Shown piece by piece: positions 11,501 to 22,379 of a DNA stretch of 64,000 bases. The stretch comes from Ashinkailepas kermadecensis. Lineage: Eukaryota > Arthropoda > Thecostraca > Neolepadidae. The DNA lies in the NCBI GenBank assembly GCA_034440615.1, contig JAOTOM010004576.1:77501-141500 (forward strand), in the 5' to 3' direction. Numbering within the stretch: position 1 is the first letter of the stretch; the number at the start of each line of letters is the position of its first letter. The notes beneath the pieces are model-generated. The model worked only from the letters and a program-made list of their open reading frames with translations. It was not told the DNA's origin and made no database searches. A program made the position numbers and the translations under genes.

Positions 11501-13294
11501 GAATTTGTTTGTCAGCCAGCGTGCATCCAATTTCGCACCTTTGTACCAGTTGGCGAGGTCCTGGCTAGCACTGACGCTGGGGACTGGCGTAGGACTCTGA
11601 CTAGGACTGGCGTTGGGACTGGCTTCCTCGGCGACTGGTTGAGGCGAAGGAGTAGGTTGACCAGTAGGATGAGTTGTCGGGCTGGCCAGGTGAGATGGTA
11701 CCGTGCCAAAGACAGAAAAAACACGGAAAGATGGGTTAAGGAGATATACATGCATATAAATTCGTCTTCTGGATAGGTATTTGCTCGGTCGACACGATAA
11801 AATCCGAAGTTGCGAATGCCCCTTTATGAAATTATTGATGAGGACAAATAATTAATAGACAAATATACGGAAATTGGTCAAACATTTTATCCCAAACAAG
11901 ATATGCTCAGTGATAAAACATATGAAGTTACCTGATGCAGGTCTTCTTGGCCACCGGCTGTGCTTGATCCGCAACTTCTTGGTCAGGATCAGCCGGATGA
12001 GGAGGGTTGGTGTTTGGATCGGACGAGGGTCGTTTCTGGAAAATAGGAAATGTGGATATGCGATGCAAATACTGCTGTTTAAAAAAACTGATTTCGGGTA
12101 GTCCGATCGTGTCTCGTCCCAGTTCCATGACGCTTGATTCGCCGACAGAAATCACAAGCTCCCTACCACCGAAACAACAAAGGTCGAAATTTCTAGCAAA
12201 CAAATACCTATAGAAGTAATTAACAAGTAACTTCAAAATCCAAGTCCTAGATAATAATGGCATTGCATGACACCATCTTTCAATAGAAATGAAGATAATA
12301 TCAATATCCCAATATTATTAAACATATGGTCAATAGTTGCAATCAAGACAGTCAATATAGTTATTCGATGTCCGGAAGTGGTATACAATACAATATGGTA
12401 TACAATTAAATGCAATAGTCACGATAATACCTTTGGTAAGCGGCGCAGAATCCACACACGCGCTGGCAGTCGGCCGCCAGTATGGGGGAGGGACAAACGG
12501 CCAAACGCCGCAGTAAATACCCACAATTGTATGATCAAAAGCAACGGCAATGCCCCTCTGAATCAAAATTTCTCTGAAATATGCCCTCACTTAGCAGCAG
12601 CCCAAGACAATGTCCATATTGGAAAATGGGGTATGCTCGCAAAATTCTAGGTAGGTACGCCCCTGAGAAAAGCTCAGCAAGTTTGCGCTAATCAATTTCA
12701 CAAACATCCAATGACCAAACCTTAACATACCTTGTGTGGTTGGAAAAATTTCCTGATGTCCATATTTTCACAACGTTTTGGTGTGCTTTTCCGACATGTA
12801 GGTATGTAACGCAACACTCGGCGAACTACAAGTTGAGGTTCATGCAAAGCTCTTTAATCACTAGGTTATGCAAGTTGATAATTTTTGACTCAAACGGCGT
12901 CAGCTGACTACGCTATCTCGTGACGAATGCACCGATTGATCCTCCGTTGCGAAGAATTGCACGCGTATCGGGCGCATATACGCGACCGATTTATGTAGCT
13001 ACACATAACCTTGCAGCTACCGAGCGCTTCTACCAAAGCTCTGTTAATATATATAAATATGCCTGTTAAGTGCGAACTAACAAACCTCCGTGTGTGTAAT
13101 TCGAAGTCAGTGAGATACAATAAGATTACCTACCATGCAATAAACATAGCTAAACCGAACAATAAAATATAAGATGATTATATGGAGTCATTTCCAGGGT
13201 TTTGGAAGTGGGGCAAAATCCAATCACTACTGGGGAAATTCCGGTCACTACTGGGGCATTTTCCCCAGTAGTTAACATGTTATCCGAGGCCCTG
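8600..13294 (-). mobile_element. Complete hAT-superfamily DNA transposon with perfect 8-bp target duplication
   Basis: The left end CAGGGCCTCGGCTAA at 8600 is the inverse of the right end TTATCCGAGGCCCTG finishing at 13,294. Both are flanked by the same 8-bp direct repeat CCTCTACC (8592-8599 and 13,295-13,302). An 8-bp duplication and CAGGG termini are hAT hallmarks. The motif ACTACTGGGG recurs as a subterminal repeat near 8,634, 13,226 and 13,243 and inverted near 13,262, as expected for transposase binding sites. The 4,695-bp element encloses one hAT transposase on the minus strand. The perfect duplication and long open frame suggest a fairly recent insertion. Confidence 0.92.
9461..12037 (-). 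CDS. hAT transposase (KIAA1586-like, RNase-H fold), two exons
   Basis: Proposed exons on the minus strand are 12,035-11,932 and 11,681-9,461. The acceptor ATTTTCCAG|AAACG opens the first; its donor ATCAG|GTAACT joins GGCCAG|CCCG in matching phase (the Ser codon is split AG|C). The spliced protein is about 775 residues, unbroken to a TAA at 9461. Visible features, numbered from the unspliced 764-residue frame beginning at 11,755: a Pro/Ser-rich leader; a C-x2-C...H...H finger (VCTTCERHH to about residue 150); IDGSMD near residue 295 and GVTTDGESAN near 355, the expected catalytic Asp positions; WCMCHRTDLALE near 390; and a C-terminal dimerisation block near 690-720 (GTERAVSHYN). The role, cutting and pasting hAT ends, is inferred from family and from the enclosing terminal repeats. 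The true N-terminus is uncertain; an upstream exon between 12,040 and 13,200 is likely. Confidence 0.82.
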
Positions 13295-13302
13295 CCTCTA
13301 CC

Positions 13303-13555
13303 TCCCCTCAAGTTCTTTGGGCAGCAAAGACTAAAAATGTGAAGAAATAAAGCAAGCAAACGTAAGGCAAGAACAAATATAACATGCGATCGTGGAACAT
13401 TGCATGATAGATCCGCACGATCGGTAGGCACACGGTCTATCACCGTCACTCTGCACAAAGTTCATGGGTTCAACTCCCATAATCATCCAGCCACCTAGGA
13501 CGCTTCTTCGGACGTCACGATCTCCTTGGCGCATGCGCGCCGGGTGGGTCCCTCA
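13303..13555. other. No gene; weak tRNA-like segment at about 13,410-13,490
   Basis: ATGGGTTCAACTCCCAT at about 13,464 resembles a T-arm/B box, but the upstream half does not fold convincingly, so no tRNA is called. Confidence 0.3.
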
Positions 13556-13690
13556 GGTGGTAAAGGTGGCGCTGCCGGCGGCGAAGTGACTGCGGTCGGC
13601 GGTGTGGCCACCGGGCCCACCGCCGGAGGTGGCGCCCCCGCTGGCGGCCCTGCTACGGGCGGTGGCGATGTGACTGCCGTCGTGCAGTCA
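13556..13690 (+). repeat. GC-rich block G1, paralogue of 15,495-15,600
   Basis: About 100 bases (GTGACTGCGGTCGGCGGTG through the GGCGATGTGACTGCC region) align with 15,500-15,600 with few differences. Both copies lie just upstream of a hAT-type left terminus (13,701 and 15,797). Confidence 0.8.
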
Positions 13691-13700
13691 CATCAATGTG

Positions 13701-14870
13701 CAGTGATAAATTATTCGTGATATAGGGTGGAATATACTACTTTCTGAGCACTGAATCCACATCCCTCCCAACGACGTATCGACATCATGCTTTGTGACGA
13801 GTCTTTATAAAGTTTTAATATGTGATTTATAACAGTATCTTGTTGATAAGTATCATGCTTATGCTCACCATTGCGGATTGTGATAAACAAACATCCCTTA
13901 GCACAATTCCAGGTGAGAAAATTACCCATGACTTGGAAACGAGCTCGCCGACGCAGCACCCAAACGCCCGGCAAATACACGGTGCACGCGTCGGTTGCCA
14001 ATCCCTGCAAGATACTTTTACACAGGTATATCTGCTTACCTGCACAATAAGTGGCAGTCTTCCTGGGATGCTATCCTGACCAACAATCTGAAAGCGTTAA
14101 AACCTCGCCTAGGTGTATGGCAATCTTGCTCGCGACGATCAATGCGTGATCAAGGACACACATATTTTTCACATCGCTACCTTCTCTGTTCGGAAGAACT
14201 ACCAGTATGTCGGCGTTGCGGCGATAACCTGTCTGTGGCCCATATTCTTGGCACATGTCGTCACCTCGAAACGGAACGTCGCCGCTTCTTTGGAACTCCA
14301 TCGCCCACCCTAGTGGAACTACTGGACGACGGTTCACACTATGTCGCTGAACTCTTCCCATTCCTTTCTGCGGTTGGATTTGACGTGGTGTACTCACGCC
14401 AACAAAGGTAGCATACGGACGCTAAACATTTTCTGACATCGCAAAATAACTTTACCATGAAATGTGTTGGCATATTGTGACCCCCAGTCCTCTCATTTAC
14501 TTGACGCCGATACGTTCACACCTTGTTCGACTAACGAAGTTATGGGCACTGAATAACCTATGCAGTTGATGCGCCCCTAAGCCCCAATAACAACAACATG
14601 GCAGAATTACATATGATGTGGTCGGTTAAACAATATCAGTTTGTAAGGATAGTTATTTTGCATCATTTCACTGAGATAGAGTATCCTTAAATTAGGAATC
14701 AAAAAGGGAAGAAGTTGTACGGATGAGTACGCTGTTAGATTAAAGTTGTGTTTGAAGAACTTATATAGGTAAGTTATGTTAAACGACATCTTTTCCATGG
14801 CGAATTTCGGCATGCTACGGTGCCCTTTTCGACATCTCACACCTAACGAAAAACCTATATTTGAACACTG
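13701..14870 (+). mobile_element. Non-autonomous hAT-type element, copy A, with LINE fragment inside
   Basis: The left end CAGTGATAAATTATTCGTGA and right end ATATTTGAACACTG form short imperfect inverted repeats (CAGTG...CACTG). The first ~220 bases match 21,761-21,990 and the inverse of 46,386-46,150. The last ~80 bases match the inverse of 45,879-45,960. An I-type LINE 3' fragment (about 13,985-14,600) sits in the middle. The flanks do not match: TCAATGTG on the left, CAGCTGGG on the right. The right flank instead matches the left flank of the terminus at 15,797. Confidence 0.8.
13985..14600 (+). mobile_element. 5'-truncated I-type LINE fragment (3' end of ORF2 plus tail)
   Basis: The frame from about 13,995 to 14,411 encodes the C-terminus of an I-superfamily ORF2. 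It contains the CCHC-like knuckle PVCRRCGDNLSVAHILGTC followed by R-rich RRRFFG, and ends in FDVVYSRQ. This parallels CPRCSDPLTVYHVLVDC and FDVVYRRP of the longer copy ending at 29,862. The 3' untranslated tail carries GCAGTTGATGCGCCCCTAAG, then CCCC and an AATAACAAC repeat, the same 3' terminus as the 25,752-29,982 element. The rest of ORF2 is absent. Confidence 0.85.
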
Positions 14871-15363
14871 CAGCTGGGTAGCTATCGCTGGGCGGTGAGC
14901 GAGGTGCCTGCGGTAGCTCGGGTACCACGACATCCGCATGGTCCCTGGGATTGAGCACCGACGTCGGCGGTGCCGGGAGAGGGCGGTAGCGTCGATGCGT
15001 CAGGTTGTCGACCAGCAGTCGCTCTGTTGGCCGCCCGGTCATCACTGGGGTGTACTGCCGCAAAAGCTGGCGGTTCTTCAGCGTCGCACGCCTTGACCCG
15101 TCCACTCGGACAACAAAATATACAAAAACAAAAACATGACAAAAGGCCAAAACCAGTGAGAAAAACATTTAACAATACAAAAGGCCCAACGCAGTGTATG
15201 ATGTGTATGATATGTATATGTTCTTGAAATGTTCAGAAAACGACGATGCCCCGACCCCCACCCCCACCCTACTCCGGCATCGCCCGGACCACGACCTCTC
15301 AACTAGACTTCTCTTCAATCGTAAACAGCCGATATCACCTAACGGTGGCAGGCTGGACAAATT

Positions 15364-15579
<216 letters not shown>

Positions 15580-15600
<21 letters not shown>

Positions 15601-15755
15601 CCTGGAGGTGATGTGACAGCCTCATGAGACCTGGAAGTGATGTGACAGCCTCACGAGACCTGGAGGTGATGTGACAGCCTCATGAGACCTGGAGGTGATG
15701 TGACAGCCTCATGAGACCTGGAGGTGATGTGACAGCCTCATGAGACCTGGAGGTG
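15580..15755 (+). repeat. 29-bp minisatellite, about six copies
   Basis: Head-to-tail units beginning GATGTGACAGCCTCATGAG and ending ACCTGGAGGT, nearly identical from copy to copy. Confidence 0.95.
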
Positions 15756-15788
15756 AGGACGTTGGTGTCTGGAGTAGCCGGGCTGAGA

Positions 15789-15840
15789 CAGCTGGGCAGC
15801 GATAAATTACTTGTGATATCGGGTGAAATATACTACTGCG
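15789..15840 (+). mobile_element. hAT-type left terminus, copy B (end only)
   Basis: CAGCGATAAATTACTTGTGA at 15,797 followed by a GGGTGAAATATACTACT segment matches the left end of copy A. Similarity stops at about 15,838, where the Ty3-type integrase region begins. It is preceded by CAGCTGGG (15,789-15,796), identical to the 8 bases just after the right terminus at 14,870. Confidence 0.75.
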
Positions 15841-15844
15841 GCGG

Positions 15845-18800
15845 CTGGGGTGGGTGGGGCACGCGGCTGGGGTGGGTGCAGCGCGCAGCTGCGATGGTGC
15901 CATGCTGTGGCATGGGCCACACCGCACCAACACATCCCGGATGGCTGCAGTGATGCCCGGACAGAATACCGATCGGGTCCTGGCGATCGTGGCCTGGACG
16001 CCCTGGTGGGAGGAGTGCAGCGACATCAGTATCGCTAGGCGCAGCGTTGGTGGGATCACCACCCCTGTTTGTTGAGCAGGACGCCGTCAAGCTCATCCTT
16101 GAACTAGTGGCAAGATCTCCGGCTCCCGGGTAGGTCGTGCCTGAGCTTCATCACACTGTCCTGCTCCACCATCTGCACGAGTCACTGCATGTCGCCGTCG
16201 CTGACCGTCTCGATCTTCACCCGGTACCATGCTACAGAGGTGTATCGAGGGCGCCAACTGTTGTTTTCCAGAGTGACAAGTCGGCGCTGTGAGCCACATT
16301 ATTAGGACCAACACACCACACGCCCGCTGGGAGCGTCTGCAGTCGCTGAAGAGGGTGCGTCTCCTGCACGACCGCTGTGGCGCCATCAGGCAGATGCATG
16401 TTTTCCGGCCCCGCCAGACCACTCGGATATCGTGAAGCCTCACCTGCAGCCTTCTTCTTGAACCCAGGCACGTAGGTAACCTTGAACCTGTATCGCAGCA
16501 TTTTCTCCTTGAGATTCCGCAGCCGTACATTAGGGACATTTTCAAGGGCCCAGTCACCGGAGATCTTCAGAAGCGGTTTGTGGTCAACCGCGACAGTGAG
16601 CTTCTTACAACCGAGTATGGAGAAGCGGACCTTGTCGAGAACCTCGGCCAGAGCCAGCGCCTCGCCCTCGGTTGGCTTGTACCTCGACTCAGCTGAGCTG
16701 GTGAAACGGCTGAGCGTGATCTTCCAGGAACTTCTGCAACAGAATGGCTGCTCGCCGGCGCAAGTCCAGTGTTTCTTGAAGAACTAGAACCCGATCCCGG
16801 TCTTGGACCAGTCGATCACCAGGCACGTGAGCTCCCTGGTATCGAAGATCCAGACGCCCTCCTTGATCTCGTCGATGATGACCGCTCTGGACTTCACGAA
16901 GAGCGCATGGAGCTGATCACTACACCGGAATCGTGTGCTCGGTCTGAGTAAGTCACGGAAGGGACGCATGCGGTCGGCCAGGCTGACAACGCCGAACCAC
17001 GCCCTCACATCAGTGATGTTCTGCGGTGTAGGGAACTTCTGGATGGCCTTGAGGTACCTAACACAGGGTCGCATTGAGTCTGCGGTGATCTCAAAGCCGG
17101 AAAAATCCACCACGTGATTTACAAACGTGAACTTCTCGGGACTGAGCGTGATGCCGCTGACCCCAGTCACCTCCAGCCATTCGACGGCGTGCTAGAAGGA
17201 TCTCTCGATGGTGTCGGCCCACAGCAATGTGTCATCGACACACCTTGTGTAGTCGTTATGCGACAACTTACCGTCGGCGAGGACCTCATCGAGCCACCTG
17301 GTACAGCCATCGCCCGAGGCGAGCTATCCCTGTGACGCCACACGGCACCGGTACCGACCCATGGTGTGATGAACGTGGTGAGATGACGGCCGTCGGAATG
17401 CAGCGGTACACTGTGAAAGCCGTTCCACGCATCACACACTGTCTTCTTCATGTTGGGAGGCACCGAACGTGCTTGGTGAAACGGGCTGGGCGTGTGATGC
17501 GCTTCCCGCTTCGCATGACAGCTAAGCGCTTGCAGGTCGACAGTGCACATTAGCTTCCCGGGCTTCTTCGCGGTGACTACCATGCGATGGCACCAGGCAA
17601 CAGGCTCGCCGACAGGGACTGGCTCGATGACACCCAAGCGGACATCTTGGTGCAGATCCGCCTTGACTTCTGCCCGCCAGTGAATGGGCACGGAAATGGC
17701 CTTGTGGCATGCTGAAGGCGTCGCGATTTCGTCACCATGAACCTCAGGGGCGGGCAGGGGTGTAGGATCCTATTCAGTTGGTAGGGCTCCAGCCCCTCCC
17801 CCCAACTTGCAGCTCAGCCCCTCCAAGTTGGCAGCCAACCCACCAACTTTGGAAGTCAAGCCCCTGAAAAATGTAAGCGATGCTGCATAAGTGTCGAGTA
17901 GGACATACTACTCGTGTTCACCCCAGGTAGGTGTAAGATTACCCAAAATGTATAATGAGTGGTGACGATATTTTCGCGGTTCTTCTAAGTATTCTTTAGT
18001 ATTGGTGGTGACTGTCCTCTTTCATAAAGTGAAATAGTACAAACAATCCTATTTTAGGTATTCTCAAATGGTTATTAACACTGGTCATTTAGCACTTATC
18101 GCAATGTGGAGTTTGCTATGATGATTACGTGCTGTTTCTTTTCGTACTGGTTTAAATTAGCTTTGATCGACGGAAATTTGAAGCAACATATACATAAATA
18201 TAAAAACAATGATGGAATTAAGCACAATGCGAAGCGAAAGGGAGATAAGTCGCTTCGGCACTAAGTGGATTCTCCATATTTGGCTTTTCGATTAACCATT
18301 AGTCCTGATTATTTTGTTCCCGGATAGGCTAAGTTCATGGAAAATTGGAAAAAGGAACATAATATTTATTTCATAATTTTTTTTTCAAGATGGCAAAATA
18401 AAGTGTCCCAAATCCGGGAATAAATTGGTACTTGGGGGTACCATAGGTTCATCGACCCAGGGTTGAGCCCCCAACTAATCTTGCGATCCTGCACCCCTGG
18501 AGGCGGGCCATCCACCATGGGCAGTGTCTGATGTTTACAGGTGTTGAATGTACTGCTACGGTAGTACTCGATCAGCCACTGCTGTAGCCGCTTGTAGTAC
18601 TCCTCAGTTGCAGGGAACGGTAGCCTGTCGGAGCGCGGCGGAGGGTGTTGGCGCCTCGGACAGTCGCACGTGGTGTCGCCTCCATCGCTAGACCACAGAC
18701 TGGTCACCTGCTCAGGCTGCTGAACGGCGTCTACCTCACCGATGGTTGGAAAGTTCTGCGTGATGAGGTGGAGTGCGACATAGCCCTCGCGACTGAGACA

Positions 18801-20150
18801 CACCCTGCTAGTGCTGTCGGTCACGTAGACGACCTGAGTGGTCTGCATCTCCTTCTCCCTCGCACCACGACCGTGGAACCGCAGGGTGTGCAGCGGTCGG
18901 TTGTTGGCGGCGTGCATCCGCATCCGCACATGGATGAGGTCCCACGTCTCAATCCACAGGTGGCGAACGCCACCTGCCAAATCTTTGCCTTGATGCCAGC
19001 CAAAGATGACTGGCACCCTGTGTCAGCCATGACCGGAAGGGTCGTGCCCCGCGCTCCGGCGCGCATCGGCTGGAAACCCAGTGCCTCATAGTCTTCACTG
19101 GTGGCCGAGACTTGGAGGTCGAGGTATGGTTGCGGTAGGTTGCACTGCTCGATCCAGCGGTCTCTGAGGTTGTTAAACAGGTGATGATCCAGCTCCAGGG
19201 CATGGTGACTGACTGCTGGCTCCTTGGTGATGGCGGAAGCTGCATCACTCCGGGCTTCACCACTGGAAGTGGAGCACAGTTGGTGAAAGACCACCCTCTG
19301 ATGTTCATCTACCACATATTTCGACTCACTCCCGCTGCGATACACAGCTGCGGAGTGGCTGCTCATGAAGCATCGCACGCATGTCTTGCCATAGGCTGGA
19401 CAGGATGTCTTTTGCGCATTGGGCGGGGCTTTCCTGCCATGTCTCTTCTTGCCGCAGCATGAGCACGACTCCCCAGTGCTTGATGGTTGTTGTATCGCCG
19501 ACCCCTTCGCCAGTTGACGCTTCATCTGTTGCTTATATCGGCTACTTCGCAATGCACTGGCACCCAGTGCATGCAGCAGCTTGTTTGATGACCGTTTCCA
19601 GCTATTTGCAACTCGACGCACTTGAACGCTTCTTCGAGCACCATGTCTTGGTTTTAGCCGCCGAGAAGGTCCAGTTGGATGTCCTGGTCGGAGAGCCCAC
19701 GCACGAGCACGTCCCGCAGGACCTCGTCTGTGTAGTGCACTGGATTCTGGCAGCCTGGGCAGTTGAGAGCAAACTTGCAAATGTCTGCTTGGCCCTGGAT
19801 CCTGGCACCGAAGGCCCGAACTGGCTCAACTTCCTGCTGCATGTGGTGTAATGTGAACCGCGCCACCATGGTGTTTTCCTCACGTACCGCCAGCCTTCGG
19901 ATGGCTGAGAGGACCTTTCCTTCCGACTTAGAGGTCAATGTCCCTCCTGCAGTGCGGGTGAGGTCGCGTCGCAATTGTTCATCGCACTATTCAAGGAGCT
20001 GTAGCACTCTGTCAGCACACCCCCCCCCCCTCCCCAACCTGGTTGCATACGTGTATTGTTCACACTGTGCTTCAAAATACGACCACTCTTCGCGTGATCC
20101 CCCTCCAGGGATTGTCGGCAGGATAAACTTATCAACTTTGGCTGCCTCAA
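15845..20150 (-). mobile_element. Decayed Ty3/Gypsy-type LTR retrotransposon (gag-pol)
   Basis: Read on the minus strand the domains appear in Ty3 order, scattered over frames by indels. Gag is at about 19,974-19,654 (VRAFGARIQGQADICKF, CPGC). A Cys/His knuckle lies near 19,450 (CSCCGKKRHGR, CVRCFMSSHSAAV). The protease motif MADTGCQSSLAG is near 19,030, and a linker with CDCPRRQ and STFNTCKHQ at 18,650-18,520. Reverse transcriptase spans 17,700-16,980 (catalytic CVDDTLLW near 17,240). RNase H is at 16,860-16,450 (DWSKTGIGF, KPTEGEALALAEVLDK, VDHKPLLKI). The integrase zinc domain at 16,062-15,860 has HxxH...CxxC (LHSSHQG, VRCGPCHS). The integrase core and the 3' LTR are missing at the 15,840 junction. 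No LTR pair was recognised. Many frameshifts; not functional. Confidence 0.88.
17755..18499. mobile_element. Non-autonomous hAT-type insertion inside the Ty3 pol region
   Basis: The ends CAGGGGTGTAGGATC (17,755) and its near inverse GATCCTGCACCCCTG (finishing 18,499) bound 745 bases without pol similarity. Flanking 8-mers are GGGGCGGG and GAGGCGGG, a 7/8 target duplication. Removing the segment rejoins the pol reading MVDGPP to LRFMV, which is the expected sequence at this point of the polyprotein. No transposase is inside. Confidence 0.85.
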
Positions 20151-20940
20151 CAGTACTAGATGTTGAAGAATGTTTTACTCACTCATGCATCTCTAGCAGT
20201 TGGATGCCTTGGTAGAATGCAGCAGCATCAGCAGTCATGAACGCGCATGCCGGGGCATATGAACAGGGGATGGATGACACCGAGGTACGCAGAGGGATGA
20301 TCAGTGTTGACGTTGGCGACTTGGTGGCTCTTGAAATCTTCAGCGCCTAATGAATTTCCGATCCAACATAGACAGGAAGACAGGAATGAACCATTTGTCA
20401 GCACACACAATATATTATCTTCGTATAGAAACAATGTCGGAGCGCACTGCAACACAGGGGGGGGGGCTGTAGCGGGCCGCAACAGCGGGTTCGGCGAGCT
20501 AAGAGTGATGGCCAAAGCAGTGCGCCACGTTTACAGTCATGGCCCAAACGCTGCGCCACATTTGCCGTCATGGCCCAAACGCCGCTCCACATTCGCCCCG
20601 TCGGGGCGACACGCAACGCGTCATTACTCACCGCCCCCTCGCCGTAGCTAGCGGCGAGTTGACGCATGCGCAGGAGAAAACTAACACAGCTGTTGGGAAG
20701 TGTGACGCCGACGCGGCCGCAATACTAACACGTTTGTATGTGACACTATATAGTCTACCGCCTTTCCGCGATTCCTTCTCTCTCACTTGGATCTTCTCTG
20801 CAAATACAAGCAATATTCGACACGCACAAGTTTCTGGCAACATGCCATCGAGACAGTGTGGAGTGTACGGACTCCACAGGGCGGCATGTTAGATATATGG
20901 ATAGATATGTTAGATACGTTACCCTCTAAATGGAACTCAT
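20150..20940. repeat. Dispersed repeat split by a CpG-rich segment
   Basis: 20,370-20,455 and 20,860-20,935 match the repeat at 8,460-8,599. Between them is a CpG-rich segment with about three near-copies of a 30-base unit (TCATGGCCCAAACGC) and an untested promoter-like CpG island. Confidence 0.6.
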
Positions 20941-21760
20941 CAAATTCGTTCAACTCGTTGATTCATTCTACTGTATTATCAAGTTCTGCCATCTGTTGAT
21001 GTGGATACATAAATAGTTGTTGCCCTTAGCATGATTACCATTAAGGTAATAATTAGTTTGCGTTGTCAGGAACACGTGCATTTTTCAGCATTTTAATTCG
21101 TGGGGTTTGGACTTCGTGATACTTGGTCATTTCGAACTCTGGACTTATTCATCATCGAGTTTTTTGATGATTGGTCTCCCTGGTCGTTGGGCGCTGCGGT
21201 ATGGACATTCAATTGTTAAACCTTTTGCATTTTGTCCGTATCGATTTTTAGAATTTGTAATTTGTGGACTTTTGTAATTTGATGTTTATCATTGGACGTT
21301 TCGATTTTGGACGTTCTGATTGCACCCGTGGCGCCGGTTTGACCGCTCAAACCGGTGCGCCTGGTGCGTCTGCTAAAATACTGTGGAGAAAGCGGTAATC
21401 GGTTTATCCGTGGTTTTTGGTGACGTCGACGAATATCGCCGGCTGGGCTCCGGGAGAGGGTGGTGGGTGGCTCGGAATATTCGTCATTTGTTGTTGTATA
21501 TTTCAGTTGGTGAAGGGAAGGTTGCTGTGATTAAGACTTGCTATACCAATAGGTAAGTACTAGGCAGGTAGGCACCTGCCTACCTGGCTATAGGTACCCA
21601 CCTGCGACCAATGTAGGTACCTACCTACCTGCCAACCTGCAACCAATGTAGGTCCCTAGGTACTACCTACCTACCTACCTACCTATCAATAGATGCATGC
21701 CTATAGATGCCTGTGAATGCCCTGAGGTTTTTGTGAAATTTGCCTCTGATTGTACCCTGG
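20941..21760. other. No gene; hairpin at 21,330-21,362 and (ACCT)n tract at 21,550-21,690
   Basis: The hairpin arms are GGCGCCGGTTTGA and TCAAACCGGTGCGCC around a CCGC loop. The tetranucleotide-rich tract (CCTA/ACCT) is imperfect. No ORF of note. Confidence 0.6.
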
Positions 21761-22379
21761 AATTGATAAATTATTAATGAAATAGGTTGGAATATACCAC
21801 TTACTGAACACTGAATCAACATTCTTCCCAAATAAATATCAACATCATGCTTCTTAGTGTGTGCTTGTGAAGTCTTCATGTCTCATATCTAACAATTTCC
21901 AGTTTATAAGTATCATGCTTATGCTCACCATAATTGTAATGGATCTGGGATAGTGATAATGAACATCCTGTAGTGGAATTTCTGGTAAGGAGATTTCCTA
22001 TGATGTGCCATGTTATACACTACCAGTTTATAGCAGGTGTTTATATTGTTATCATCAATGTCTAGGTACATCCCCAAACTAGGTACCTCTCAAAACATGC
22101 AAAACAGGTTGTTATATGGATAAATTTGGAGATCAAGGTAAATTTAGATTTTTAGGATTTTTTTTGTAATAGTATGCTTTCTGACATGATGAAAGGCACG
22201 AGTCTGAGGCTGATAGCCCTGATGCTTCGAGAAGGAACTTTTCAATCTTGTGGCGGTGGAATTCGAGCATAGACATAAAGACATAAAAGATCAGTGCAAC
22301 TATGAGCCACAAGGGCCCTTCTTGGTTGCACTTTGTACACTGAACCAGTGCCCACCAAATCTGTCAATCAACCCTCCCT

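Noticed and set aside
9128..11776. Several plus-strand ORFs of 95-143 residues
   Set aside because: Shadows of the hAT transposase on the minus strand.
13410..13490. tRNA or SINE head around ATGGGTTCAACTCCCAT
   Set aside because: Only the T-arm is convincing; no A box match and no LINE-like tail nearby.
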